Assembly: GCF_005405385.1 (NCBI RefSeq)
Contig: NZ_BJDY01000003.1
Coordinates: forward strand, 124,001 to 188,000
Length of the DNA stretch: 64,000 bases
Direction of reading: 5' to 3'
Source: Lactiplantibacillus mudanjiangensis
GTDB taxonomy: Bacteria > Bacillota > Bacilli > Lactobacillales > Lactobacillaceae
Shown here: piece by piece, positions 26,749 to 36,646 of the stretch
Numbering within the stretch: position 1 is the stretch's first letter
Layout: every line of letters begins with the position of its first letter
Position numbers and translations under genes: made by a program
The notes under the pieces: model-generated
Databases searched by the model: none
What the model saw: the letters and a program-made list of their open reading frames with translations, nothing else
What the model was told of the DNA's origin: nothing

Positions 26749-27726
26749 TCAACACTCCGTTTCACCAAGTGAACCACGATGAATAACTTTAGTCTTAAGA
26801 ACCTGATTTTTGACCGTTTGTTTTCCTTCAATCATATTGATTAATGTTTTAGCCGTTAATTCACCCCAGCCATGTTTCGAATAATCAATAGTCGTTAACG
26901 CTGGCGTTAAATATGGACCTAAAGAATCATTATCAAACCCAACAATTTTGACATCAACACCGGGTTTCAAACCTAATTCTGGTAAACGCTCGTACAACCC
27001 AATAGCCATCTCATCATTCAAGGCAAACACCCCCACGTTTCTATGACCCATTTTAGCAATCATATCCGCGGCATGATGACCACTATCAACAGTGAAATCT
27101 CCATGAATAACAAGTACTGGTTTGTCAGAACATTGATCCATTCTCGTTAACCCGGCCTGCAGGCGCAATTGGGAATCATTTGAATCTGACGGACCGGTAA
27201 TAAAGACAACGGCATCCGGATTAGCAGTTAACAACGTGTCAACTGCTTGAATAGCCCCCGCCTGGTTTCCCAATAGTACTTGTCGAACATTTGGAACTTT
27301 AATTTCACGGTCCATCACGACAATTTGATTACCTGCATTGGCATAACGTTCAATCAAACTCGTTGGAAAATCCGAATCTAAAACAATCGCACCATCTACT
27401 AAGTGTTGCGGAATAAACTCACGTGAATGACTTCCGCCGGAACCAATAATCAATTCATAGTTGTTCTCTCGCAAGACCTGCGCAACACCATCAATCATGT
27501 GGTGATAAAAATAACCACCAAAACTTGCAATATACATCCCAATCATATTGGTTTTTTGCTTTTTTAACATTCGACCCGCTAAATTAGGGGTATAGTGCAA
27601 TTTATCTGCAATTTCTAAAATGCGTTTTTTCGTTTCAGCGGTCACTTTATCACTATCGTTTAAAGCATAAGAAACCGTCGAAATGGAAACACCAGCTTTA
27701 TCAGCTATATCACGTATTCCTACCAA
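26749..27726 (-). CDS. LacI-family regulator of the oligosaccharide locus
   Basis: This 325-residue protein has the N-terminal HTH VGIRDIADKAGVSISTVSYA, hinge LHYTPNLAGRMLKK, and a ribose-binding-like sensor domain (to GFDNDSLGPYLTPALTTI). The start is a TTG at 27726, 7 bp after AGGAGG. No ATG fits the HTH. It follows GH35 by 140 bp, where a TATAAT (minus strand, near 27827) may give it its own promoter. The TCGAAACGTTT motif before the ABC operon, the GH3-GH94 operon and the ATPase gene is its likely operator. Confidence 0.87.
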   Translation of the reverse strand: MVGIRDIADKAGVSISTVSYALNDSDKVTAETKKRILEIADKLHYTPNLAGRMLKKQKTNMIGMYIASFGGYFYHHMIDGVAQVLRENNYELIIGSGGSHSREFIPQHLVDGAIVLDSDFPTSLIERYANAGNQIVVMDREIKVPNVRQVLLGNQAGAIQAVDTLLTANPDAVVFITGPSDSNDSQLRLQAGLTRMDQCSDKPVLVIHGDFTVDSGHHAADMIAKMGHRNVGVFALNDEMAIGLYERLPELGLKPGVDVKIVGFDNDSLGPYLTPALTTIDYSKHGWGELTAKTLINMIEGKQTVKNQVLKTKVIHRGSLGETEC

Positions 27727-27866
27727 TTTAGTTCCTCCTTGTCGTTATCGGTCGACTACTAACAGAATACTAATCGCAGCGAATAATAACTAAGTTCTTC
27801 TATTATTGATAATACGCCATTATATCTGAAAAAGTCCTGCCTTATATTCAAGTTAAATTAAATTTT

Positions 27867-30278
27867 TTAGTTACTATATACGATTTGACCTTGCCGTTCA
27901 ACGACCAATCGACCGACTGCTTTAGGATGTATACTCATCGTTTCACCTTTAATTTCAGCCCATGCTGCCTGACTGGGTAAAAACTGTCCATCAGTTATCG
28001 TTAACTGGATAACACTATCCACATGATGCACATCAAATACTAATTGCTGTTTATCAATGGCACTCAACTCTACTGTCGCAAAATCCAACTGCCAGTCAAA
28101 ATACTGTACATCTGTTGGCAATATCAAACCATCCTTGGCTGGCACATGAATCCACTGATCGTTAAATAAGCTTCCAGTCAGATCACTAATTTTAAATTGT
28201 GTTTCGCTATTATCCGTATTCAAAATATGAATAAAATTACCAAAACACCCGCCAGTTGCTAATACCAATATTTGTGATTGCCGTGGCAATAACTCAAATT
28301 GTGGTTTAATACCAAAATGCGCCAACAATTTAAGATAAAACATAGGTTCAAATCGCCAATCAGCTCCTAAGATCGCAGCTTCACCATGATCTCGCCTGAT
28401 AAATGCACCTACTGGTTGTCGGGTCATTAACTCACGCCAGAAAACCGTACCATTAGTTACGGCAAAGGATTGCAAAAAGGTTACTCGCACCTCCGGAACA
28501 CCTTCTAGAAAATTTTCACCAATAATGGTTGGAAAGTAGTCCCATCGTTCCGTCTTAACTGGTTCTGGTCGTACGCCCAAATAGTCAATTAATTGTGTTG
28601 CCGGTTGACCGACTAGATTTTGGATAGGCAACTCACCAGTAAGGATTAAACGTCCCCCAGCTTTAACATAAGCAACCAACTTTTTTTGACACAATTCATG
28701 CATTGCCTTACCCGTCGCCATAATTAACACCGGTACCTTATTTATGTCCAACGACTGACTTTGAATATCATAGGCATCATAATTCAGTTTAGTTGCCAAC
28801 AACGCGCGCAATAAACTATTCCAAGGACGCTGTGCACGATTAATAGCCTGATTATCGGCCTGTGCTTGGGCCAACTGACTATTTGGATAAACCGATTCCG
28901 TCATAAATAGATCTGGATAAAAGCCAACTTTAATTGGCAAGTTGTCTGCTCTTAAGTCACCCATTAAAGTCTGCAAATGATTTAGCTTTTGCGTCACATC
29001 CTTAATTGTCGGTAATGATGATGCTGGTACACCTTCAGGGTTTAACAATGAGCCAAAACCGTGGCGCCAACCGTGGATTCCAACTCTTGAATTGCCGTCA
29101 TTAACAGGAACCGCTAGTTTACGGTTATAACCACCTCGAAATAGATAGTTATTAATAACTTTCGTTCCTTGTGCAACTTGCAACCGTGTTTTCAGCGCCA
29201 GTGCCGAGGCGTCTGTTTCTAATGGCACATGGTCCGTGTTGTTACCTGAACTTGCATTAAATTCTAATGTACTCAATGGCCAATGACCATCAACCGCTTG
29301 CATAAATCGATTCAACGTATACAGATGCGTTGCACTCATCATGGTAAAATCGCCAAAATAGATGTCTGTACCAATCAATACATCCTTCAATTGAAATAAG
29401 TCGTATAGCTGACTAATCCCTATCGGAAAAGTTTCGCCACGTTCTTGATCTGTACCATGAACATTAATAAAATATGGCACGTCGCTGAGACCAGCAGATT
29501 TAGCCGCATCTATTAAATTGTTAATATAATCTTTAAATCGAATTCGGTTAAAGTAACCCAGATCGTACTCTAATTGCAACACGTAATCGTCCGTTGGTTT
29601 AGCCATCAAACCTAGTGCCTGAATTGGGTCTACAATAGCTTTCGGATATACCATTGGAAGTTGATCACCATAGTTATTCACCAACCAATTAGCAAATAGT
29701 CGACTAGTCGTGGGCGTTATATCAGGTGAATTACTGACCCAACTCAACATGCCAACTTCATTATCTAATTGCACCCCAATAATTGGCCCACCATTAGGCT
29801 GTAAGTATGGCTTCAGTACACCACTAACTTTTTGAAACCAGTGCCGGGTTTCCTGTTGAAAACCGGGATGGCTATAATCAAGTGTCCCAGTCATAACCGA
29901 TTGTGCATTCCACGTACGACTTATTGCCTCTGGATATTTTTCTCTGACCCAATAAGGAATGCCTTCGTTCTTTAATTCGGCCATCACAAATGGTCCTGGG
30001 CGTGCAATCAGATACAGGTCCATCGCCTGTACTAACTCAATAAATGAAATTAGATCATTTTCCGCATGTTGTTTACCGGAAAAATCATATTGACCTTCAA
30101 TTTCTTCATGAATCAACCATGGAATATACGTCGATACGGTATTCATCCCAGTCGCTTTGAGTGCTTCTAAGGTCGGACGCCAAGCATGTTTAGGTAATCT
30201 AAAATAATGTACTTCTCCTGACAAGATCGTTATCGGCCGACCATCGATCAAGAAATTACTATCTGTTAATGAAATCAT
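27867..30278 (-). CDS. GH35 beta-galactosidase with extra C-terminal domains
   Basis: This 803-residue GH35 enzyme has the N-terminal barrel with GEVHYFRLPKHAWRPTLEALK and RPGPFVMAELKNEG. The acid/base Glu174 is in GPIIGVQLDNEVG and the nucleophile Glu339 in LSTLEFNASSG. After about residue 430, a domain with PVLIMATGKAMHE and AYVKAGGRLILTGELP resembles the class I glutaminase-like (trimerisation) fold of beta-galactosidases. Beta-strand-rich sequence follows. There is no signal peptide, so it acts on imported oligosaccharides. It lies between the ABC permeases and the LacI gene. Whether it is a beta-galactosidase or another exo-beta-glycosidase cannot be told from sequence. Confidence 0.85.
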   Translation of the reverse strand: MISLTDSNFLIDGRPITILSGEVHYFRLPKHAWRPTLEALKATGMNTVSTYIPWLIHEEIEGQYDFSGKQHAENDLISFIELVQAMDLYLIARPGPFVMAELKNEGIPYWVREKYPEAISRTWNAQSVMTGTLDYSHPGFQQETRHWFQKVSGVLKPYLQPNGGPIIGVQLDNEVGMLSWVSNSPDITPTTSRLFANWLVNNYGDQLPMVYPKAIVDPIQALGLMAKPTDDYVLQLEYDLGYFNRIRFKDYINNLIDAAKSAGLSDVPYFINVHGTDQERGETFPIGISQLYDLFQLKDVLIGTDIYFGDFTMMSATHLYTLNRFMQAVDGHWPLSTLEFNASSGNNTDHVPLETDASALALKTRLQVAQGTKVINNYLFRGGYNRKLAVPVNDGNSRVGIHGWRHGFGSLLNPEGVPASSLPTIKDVTQKLNHLQTLMGDLRADNLPIKVGFYPDLFMTESVYPNSQLAQAQADNQAINRAQRPWNSLLRALLATKLNYDAYDIQSQSLDINKVPVLIMATGKAMHELCQKKLVAYVKAGGRLILTGELPIQNLVGQPATQLIDYLGVRPEPVKTERWDYFPTIIGENFLEGVPEVRVTFLQSFAVTNGTVFWRELMTRQPVGAFIRRDHGEAAILGADWRFEPMFYLKLLAHFGIKPQFELLPRQSQILVLATGGCFGNFIHILNTDNSETQFKISDLTGSLFNDQWIHVPAKDGLILPTDVQYFDWQLDFATVELSAIDKQQLVFDVHHVDSVIQLTITDGQFLPSQAAWAEIKGETMSIHPKAVGRLVVERQGQIVYSN

Positions 30279-30321
30279 CTTTAATCCTCATCATCTAAGT
30301 TAATTAGACTAGTCATCGACT

Positions 30322-31158
30322 TTACTTTTCGGCCTGGACACTAAATCCTTGCAAAATATATTTTTGGAAAACCAGGAAGATAATAATAATTGGAATAACC
30401 ATGAAGGACGATCCGGCCATCTGCAACCCATAATCAGTCGTATGCTGACCCTGAAGCAATTGCAAACCAACTGACAACGTATAATACTTTTGGTCGTTAG
30501 CAATGATCAATGGCCATAAGAATGAATTCCAACCACCAATGAAAGTTAGAATTCCTTGAACGGCTAAAACTGGTCCTGACATTGGAATAATTAAATGCCA
30601 AAAAATATACCATTCACCAGCACCATCCAGCCGTGCCGCTTCGATAATTGAATCGGAAATATTCGACATAAACTGACGAAATAGAAAAATCGCAAAGGCA
30701 CCAACCAAGCTCGGCAAAATAATTCCCAACAACGTATTCGTTAAATGCATCTTATATAAGATCAAGTATACTGGGATCATCGTGACTTGGCCTGGGATCA
30801 TCATCGTTGATAGAACTGCGATGAATAACACACCACGACCTTTAAAATGGAACTTAGCAAAACCATAGCCTGCCATTGCATTCAGAAACATACCGATGAA
30901 TGTAAATGCCGTAATAATCAACGTATTTTTCAAATAAACGCCGAAGTTACCATCAATAAATAAATTCCGATAATTATCTAACGTCCAATGTTGTGGCCAA
31001 AATGATTGTGTCATTTGTGAAATCTCGATATTGGTTTTAAATGACGTTAAGAACATCCAGACAAATGGTAATACGGTTACAAAACCCCACAAAGCCAGAA
31101 TCAGTCCAGAAGTAAGCTTGCCAGTTTTACTGGCACTATGAATTCCTTGTGTATCCAT
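30322..31158 (-). CDS. ABC sugar importer permease (MalG type)
   Basis: This 278-residue inner-membrane permease of the CUT1 family has six segments and the EAA loop EAARLDGAGEWYIFWHLIIPMSGPVLA that docks on the ATPase. It is 11 bp downstream of the MalF-type permease and 43 bp before GH35. It pairs with the binding protein at 32125 and probably with the ATPase at 39082. No ATPase gene lies in this operon. Confidence 0.93.
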   Translation of the reverse strand: MDTQGIHSASKTGKLTSGLILALWGFVTVLPFVWMFLTSFKTNIEISQMTQSFWPQHWTLDNYRNLFIDGNFGVYLKNTLIITAFTFIGMFLNAMAGYGFAKFHFKGRGVLFIAVLSTMMIPGQVTMIPVYLILYKMHLTNTLLGIILPSLVGAFAIFLFRQFMSNISDSIIEAARLDGAGEWYIFWHLIIPMSGPVLAVQGILTFIGGWNSFLWPLIIANDQKYYTLSVGLQLLQGQHTTDYGLQMAGSSFMVIPIIIIFLVFQKYILQGFSVQAEK

Positions 31159-31169
31159 ATTGTCTCCCC

Positions 31170-32060
31170 CTATCTACCTTGTTGCTTTTTTTGTAGCCTA
31201 AATTGAATTAAGGTTGCAATGATAATGGCCGCAAACATGATGAAAGAACCGGCCGCAGCATAACCAAAGTTACTGTTTTGGAAACCATTTTGGTAAACAA
31301 ACAGGGCGACTGAGTTCGTACTGTTCAATGGTCCACCTTTAGTCATCACAAATGGTTCATCAAAGAATTGGAACCAACCGATTAAGGTCGTTACTGTAAC
31401 AAAGAAAATTGAAAAACGTACTGATGGCAACGTGATGTACCAAGTTTGTTGCCACCAATTAGCGCCATCTAATTCAGCTGCTTCATATAGTGAGCGTGGA
31501 ATACCTTGTAAGGCGGCCAAAAAGATCAACATATTCAACCCAATGGCTTTCCAAACCGCTAGAATTATCAGCGCGTACTTTGCAACATTAGGATCCGTTA
31601 ACCAGCCAATTTCACTAATTCCTAACTTACCTAAAAAATTATTAATCATGCCCATGCTTGGGTTATACATATAAGTCCAAACAACCGCAACTGCAACCGT
31701 ATTCGTAATTGAGGGTGTGTAGAAAATTAATCGCATAAATTTGAAGAATCGATTTTGCCCCGAATTAATCAGAATAGCTACCGTCAACGATAGAATAACA
31801 ACCAATGGCACCCCAATAATGACATAGAAGCCTGTATTAAAAATTGATTGTAAGAAAGTAGGATCTTTAAATAATTGAGTATAATTCTGAAAACCAATAA
31901 ATTTAACTTGTGATAAATCGCCAAGCCCCGTAATATCCATACCAGTAAAACTAATCACTAACGCAATTACAATTGGTATTAATGAAAACAATGCTAATAA
32001 GATCAGTGCCGGTAATACAAATGTATATGGTATCAGTTTTTCACGAAATGATTTTCCCAT
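31170..32060 (-). CDS. ABC sugar importer permease (MalF type)
   Basis: This 296-residue CUT1 permease has six segments and the EAA loop YEAAELDGANWWQQTWYITLP. Start is the ATG at 32060 after GAGAGGGGC. A TTG extension overlaps that site. It lies between the binding-protein gene and the MalG-type permease. A short hairpin precedes it and probably lowers permease expression relative to the binding protein. Confidence 0.92.
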   Translation of the reverse strand: MGKSFREKLIPYTFVLPALILLALFSLIPIVIALVISFTGMDITGLGDLSQVKFIGFQNYTQLFKDPTFLQSIFNTGFYVIIGVPLVVILSLTVAILINSGQNRFFKFMRLIFYTPSITNTVAVAVVWTYMYNPSMGMINNFLGKLGISEIGWLTDPNVAKYALIILAVWKAIGLNMLIFLAALQGIPRSLYEAAELDGANWWQQTWYITLPSVRFSIFFVTVTTLIGWFQFFDEPFVMTKGGPLNSTNSVALFVYQNGFQNSNFGYAAAGSFIMFAAIIIATLIQFRLQKKQQGR

Positions 32061-32083
32061 TAGTACAGCCCCTCTCAATTAGC

Positions 32084-32119
32084 AAAAATGAGTTCCATTG
32101 TTTCACCAACAGAACTCAT
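32084..32119 (-). terminator. Attenuator hairpin between binding protein and permeases
   Basis: On the minus strand, ATGAGTTC and GAACTCAT pair across a 16-nt loop and are followed by TTTTT. It sits directly after the binding-protein stop, inside the operon, as in many ABC sugar operons where the binding protein is overproduced. Confidence 0.6.
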
Positions 32120-32124
32120 CAATG

Positions 32125-33372
32125 CTACTTATTCAATAATTGCTCAGTTTGTTGATTAAATGTATCCATCGTTTTTTGTACGCTAGCATTATTTAGAGCA
32201 ATTTGTTCCCAAGCTTTAAGATAGTTTTGACCAATTTGATCCCATTGCTTAATCAATGGCATTGGTTGAGAACTATTTAATTGTTTCCGGAAGACTTGAA
32301 TATTTGTATCACTCAAAGCCTTATCTTGCCAAGCAGCTTTTAAAGTTGGCATTGAAGTACTGGTCTTATAATATTTCAGTTGATTTTCTTTATTAGACAT
32401 AAACTTCAATAACTTCATCGCATTCTTCTTGTTCTTGGTATAACGGAAGATTGATAAGTTACCGCCACCAGTATTAGACATGTTGTTTGCTTTACCTTTT
32501 GGTAGTTCAGCGACACCCCATTGACTAGATTTCAAACCGGCATCAGTTTTAACAGATTGCATCATCCATGGCCCTGAGATAAACATTGGTACACGACCAT
32601 TGCCACCAAATGATTGACCAATTGACAATTTTAGATCTTGTTTTGGTGAAGCCCCATTTTGAACAAACTTGTTAAGATATTTCAGCGCACCAACCATTGG
32701 CGCTTGATTGAATTGTGTTTTTTTACCACTAAGCAAGGTTGCCCCATTTTGACGAGCAAACATGAACCCAAATGTTGGTTCAGCAGCATCCACATTGAAC
32801 CCGTACATGTCCTTACCACGTTTTGAAAGCTTAGTAGCAGCGTCATATAATTGCGCCCAAGTCTTAGGCGCATGGTTGTAACCAACCTTCTTTAATAAAT
32901 CTTTTCGGTAATACAAGACTCGAGTTTCAACATACCAAGGAACCGCATAATACTTGCCATTAAACTTAGTTGTGGCTTCCGATCCTGCAAAGAACTTATT
33001 TGGATTCAATGCCTGATCACTTTTAACCGTTGATGTAATATCCATCAGTGATTTAGAGGCTACTGAATTTGGCATAGTTGTTGTTCCTGTTACCATCAAA
33101 TCTGGACCAGACTTAGATGCTGTAGCCGTCAATGTTTTATCGATATATTGGCTCCAAGGAATACTTTGAACTTTAACTTTAATCCCGGTCTTCTTAGTAA
33201 ACGCTTTAATAATTGGCTTAACTGCTGTATCAGCATCCCCGCCATACCAAAAACTTAACGTTTCACTATTGCCTGAACTGGAACTCTTAGTTGAACTATT
33301 ACCACATCCTGCAAGTAATAAGACACTTGCCGCAGCAACCATTCCGTACCCCATTGCCTTTTTTAACTTCAT
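32125..33372 (-). CDS. ABC sugar-binding lipoprotein
   Basis: This 415-residue extracellular solute-binding protein of family 1 has the signal peptide MKLKKAMGYGMVAAASVLLL and lipobox LAGC. Typical features are LSFWYGGDADTAVKPIIKAF near the N terminus and GPWMMQSV followed by GVAELPKG. It would capture an oligosaccharide outside the cell for the permeases. The locus resembles the Listeria sophorooligosaccharide cluster, whose binding protein is of this family, so beta-1,2-glucooligosaccharides are the leading candidate ligand. It is the first gene of the operon running to the PucR-like gene. Confidence 0.92.
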   Translation of the reverse strand: MKLKKAMGYGMVAAASVLLLAGCGNSSTKSSSSGNSETLSFWYGGDADTAVKPIIKAFTKKTGIKVKVQSIPWSQYIDKTLTATASKSGPDLMVTGTTTMPNSVASKSLMDITSTVKSDQALNPNKFFAGSEATTKFNGKYYAVPWYVETRVLYYRKDLLKKVGYNHAPKTWAQLYDAATKLSKRGKDMYGFNVDAAEPTFGFMFARQNGATLLSGKKTQFNQAPMVGALKYLNKFVQNGASPKQDLKLSIGQSFGGNGRVPMFISGPWMMQSVKTDAGLKSSQWGVAELPKGKANNMSNTGGGNLSIFRYTKNKKNAMKLLKFMSNKENQLKYYKTSTSMPTLKAAWQDKALSDTNIQVFRKQLNSSQPMPLIKQWDQIGQNYLKAWEQIALNNASVQKTMDTFNQQTEQLLNK

Positions 33373-33405
33373 TTGTAGCCCCTCCTAAAATGTTAAAAAG
33401 TTTAA

Positions 33406-33419
33406 TCGAAACGTTTTCA
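33406..33419. promoter_or_regulatory. Candidate LacI-family operator before ABC operon
   Basis: TCGAAACGTTTTCA lies just downstream of the -10 of the binding-protein promoter. The same core (TCGAAACGTTT) occurs at 38848 and 38964. It is distinct from the perfect cre site next to it. Confidence 0.65.
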
Positions 33420-33424
33420 TTGCT

Positions 33425-33453
33425 ATTATATCTCATTTGAAACCGATTACAAT
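33425..33453 (-). promoter_or_regulatory. ABC operon promoter with perfect cre
   Basis: On the minus strand, TATAAT (about 33425-33430) is preceded by TTGTAA at about 16-bp spacing. TGAAACCGATTACA (33438-33451, plus strand) fits cre at all 14 positions and lies between the hexamers. Confidence 0.75.
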
Positions 33454-33517
33454 ACTTTTTTAGTTTTATTTCCACTTTCTAATTTTTACAAAAATTAGTT
33501 AAAATACTGTAAAACAG

Positions 33518-36500
33518 CTATTTGTCTAGTCCAATACGAATATTTAATTCTGGATCAAAATCAACTTGACAAGTTTTTCTTCCATGGTTAAACGTTTCTT
33601 TTTGTAGCTGTAAAATATCATTCAATAAAGTTCCAGTATAAATACCTGGCCCACTACTGTACAACCGCCAACCACCTTTGACCTTGACCTGCTGCGTCCG
33701 TAACAAATCAAACTGTTGCTGGGCTTGGTAACGATTATCAAAACCGCCATCTGAACTTGAAAAATAAGTATTTGCTTGCCGCAAATCAGCGTTTTTAACT
33801 CGATCGGACAATTTGATTGGGTTTACTAGTTGTAGCAGTTTCCATGCTTGCTGATAGTCGCCCGTCGTTGCCATTGCAGCCGCATAGCGAATATGGGCAT
33901 GAACATACAGCAGTCCAATTTCGCGTCCAAAGTTAGCCGACTGCTCAGCACGCTTAAAGATGACACTGACCCCGCCATGATAAGTCGATGGTTGATCCAT
34001 TAACCGAACACCATCTGGGAATAATAGTTGCTCTTTAATCACCTTCAGAGCTTGTGGAACCTCTTGATCCACCAATATGTGACTCAGCACGCCTTGAGAT
34101 AAAGGTAACAGTCGATAATTAACTTTGGTAATCGGATCTCCTGGATAAATCAGTGGTGTGACCTTATGATGAGTATCCATCCTAATAAACCCTGGCAGAA
34201 CTTCCCCTTGCATGAAGTACTTCCTAAAATCAGCCATCATCGCAGTGGCTAACTTCTCAAATTGACTAGCCAGTGCTGGTATTGATTCAAAAGCTCGAGC
34301 CGCGGTTCTGAAAGTTTCAATGGTTAATTCTTCAGTCCAAGTACTGGCCATTTGTTTTTTCTGCAACGGGTCTGCCGGCTGTAAAGTATCATCCCAATCA
34401 CCATCACCGTATGCAGATACAGCCGTATCATAAAGAAAATGAGTTTCAATATAGGCAATTTCACGTTGAACATGTTCAGCAAGTGTTTCTTGTTCAATCG
34501 TTAATGCCTTAGTCTCAAATGACATATACGGCAACATTTCTGTCAAAATACTCGTATCATGACTGGCAACTAAATAGTCTGACAATGCCTTTAACGGCCA
34601 AACAACGACATCACCATGTGATTCATCAGCGAAATTATCCGCATATTCGTCAAACATAAACCATTGTGCCCAATTGCCATTTTCAATAAATTGATGCGAA
34701 AATAATTGTACTAAAATTGCACGAACTGCCTGATATTGATGGGTTGCCAAGAAGAATTCAGTTGGTCCTTGAGATACGTCACGAGTTCCCCAGGCCGCAC
34801 CACCATACTGTTCCAAGCCATGTGGTGACATCAAATGCACCATGGCATCATGGGTATACCAGCGTAAGATCAAATTTGTCTGCTCAACAAGGTCCTGTTT
34901 AATCGGATTGGTCGTTGACAGTTCAAAACCTTGTAACAAGTTTTCAATATGTTGCTGGTGGGCCATTCGAATTGTCGCTACTTCAAAATCAGCAACCTTT
35001 TCTGTTGCTAATCCAGTTAAAATACTGAATTGAGTTGTCTCGGCATACATAGCAACTAGTTGATTTGTTGGTCTTGCAATATTAGCTCCAAATAAAATTT
35101 TTTCAGTACCAAGCGTTCGCAATTGACCATCATAATGTCGATAATCTAACACATAGCCTAAGCTTGGATTGCGCAGTCCCATCAGTGTATTTTTTTCAGG
35201 TGAAACGACAATCTGACGTGCGTCAAACTGTAGATCAGGATTCAACCCAAGCGAATCCGTTTGCAACTGTGTGGTCACTAAAATATCGTAAACTCGATGC
35301 TTTTCTGATTGAAAACTAAGCTTCAAGCTTTGCGCGGTTGCACCGGCATCACTGGTAATATGAATAACATCATCAGCTAGTTGATAGTACCAGTCAGCAC
35401 CATCATATGCCATTACAAACGCACTCGGCATTCCTAGCAAGTGATATTTAGACCCCCGCTTAATATAAATTCTAGTTCCGTTAACTTTAAAATAGTTCAA
35501 CGCATCCCGTGTAAAACTAGACAGGACATTCATATTTGTATTGCCATAAACCATGTGTGCCTGAAAGACACCTGGCATAAATTGAGTCGCCGCCATTAGT
35601 TTAGTTCCCGGAACGCTCTCAGTCGTTGCCAAAACGATATTTCCAGTTTGACGCGTTTGTTGTCGTTCTTTCACAGGTAAAACAACATGATCACCATTTT
35701 CGGTAAAAAACGACAGCGTTTCACCATTTCGTTTTTCAACTTGTCTCGTTTTTGGGAATCGATTTCGAAGTTCATTATCATCCCATGTTTGACCCGCTAA
35801 GACATTGCCAATTTGAACCGCCGGTTTTAATAAATTGAACGATGCCTCTTTAAATACATCAATCTCTGCTAGCAAAGACTGAATCGTTGTTTCCGAAATT
35901 AGAACTCGTTGATTTCCGTGAGGTTGATTGGCTACAAAACTACCATAAAAAACAACTTCTTGTGACTTGGCTCCGATAACAATTTCTGATGTCCTCAACC
36001 CCGTCAACGCGCATTCATATTGTAAATTCTTATTTTCCAGATCAGCCGATAATAATCCAACCGGAATTTGGGTTTGTTTAAACATTGAACCAAAGAATTG
36101 AAAGCCATCCGTCGAAAAACTTTTAATGGGACTTAATGACCCTTCTTGCATATATGGATACTGCCCATTCTGAGCTTGATTTTGACGTGAGGCAATCACG
36201 ATTTGCTGGTTTTTCTGCTCAACATAATGGTCTAAGTATTGGCAAGCAAATGCCTCATTCGATTGAACAAATTCCGGCATACCCAAACCCAAATCTTGAG
36301 TGTACGTAATATCGGCCTTAATATCCGTTTCAGAGTCAACGTTTACCGTCCAAAACCAAGTCGTGTCATTCAATAATAATCGTAACCGATATCGTATGGT
36401 TTTAAAGCGCCCCGACCAACTAACACTACGTTCACTATAGTTAACCTTGCTGGTACTATGCGGTCCCATCAAAGGCTGACTAAAGTACTGATCATCTTCT

Positions 36501-36646
36501 TTTATCCGTAAATAAATATTACTCATACTACCATCTAGGTTATTACCTACAACCTGATTAATCATTACGCCGTCAGCTAAGATTTGGCCAATAGCCCCAT
36601 TATCAAGTAATTCGAACCGCAAATGTTCGTTTTGAATAACCGGCAT
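33518..36646 (-). CDS. GH94 phosphorylase, probably 1,2-beta-oligoglucan phosphorylase
   Basis: This 1042-residue protein has the architecture of GH94: a long beta-sandwich half (1-540) and an (alpha/alpha)6 barrel. The catalytic-acid motif AYGDGDWDDTLQPADP is around residue 748. It resembles the large GH94 class (about 1,050-1,100 residues) that includes Listeria innocua 1,2-beta-oligoglucan phosphorylase rather than the roughly 800-residue cellobiose phosphorylases. Such enzymes split beta-1,2-glucooligosaccharides with phosphate to glucose-1-phosphate. Its ATG overlaps the GH3 stop by one base. The pairing with GH3 and an ABC importer is as in Listeria. Substrate remains an inference. Confidence 0.8.
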   Translation of the reverse strand: MPVIQNEHLRFELLDNGAIGQILADGVMINQVVGNNLDGSMSNIYLRIKEDDQYFSQPLMGPHSTSKVNYSERSVSWSGRFKTIRYRLRLLLNDTTWFWTVNVDSETDIKADITYTQDLGLGMPEFVQSNEAFACQYLDHYVEQKNQQIVIASRQNQAQNGQYPYMQEGSLSPIKSFSTDGFQFFGSMFKQTQIPVGLLSADLENKNLQYECALTGLRTSEIVIGAKSQEVVFYGSFVANQPHGNQRVLISETTIQSLLAEIDVFKEASFNLLKPAVQIGNVLAGQTWDDNELRNRFPKTRQVEKRNGETLSFFTENGDHVVLPVKERQQTRQTGNIVLATTESVPGTKLMAATQFMPGVFQAHMVYGNTNMNVLSSFTRDALNYFKVNGTRIYIKRGSKYHLLGMPSAFVMAYDGADWYYQLADDVIHITSDAGATAQSLKLSFQSEKHRVYDILVTTQLQTDSLGLNPDLQFDARQIVVSPEKNTLMGLRNPSLGYVLDYRHYDGQLRTLGTEKILFGANIARPTNQLVAMYAETTQFSILTGLATEKVADFEVATIRMAHQQHIENLLQGFELSTTNPIKQDLVEQTNLILRWYTHDAMVHLMSPHGLEQYGGAAWGTRDVSQGPTEFFLATHQYQAVRAILVQLFSHQFIENGNWAQWFMFDEYADNFADESHGDVVVWPLKALSDYLVASHDTSILTEMLPYMSFETKALTIEQETLAEHVQREIAYIETHFLYDTAVSAYGDGDWDDTLQPADPLQKKQMASTWTEELTIETFRTAARAFESIPALASQFEKLATAMMADFRKYFMQGEVLPGFIRMDTHHKVTPLIYPGDPITKVNYRLLPLSQGVLSHILVDQEVPQALKVIKEQLLFPDGVRLMDQPSTYHGGVSVIFKRAEQSANFGREIGLLYVHAHIRYAAAMATTGDYQQAWKLLQLVNPIKLSDRVKNADLRQANTYFSSSDGGFDNRYQAQQQFDLLRTQQVKVKGGWRLYSSGPGIYTGTLLNDILQLQKETFNHGRKTCQVDFDPELNIRIGLDK

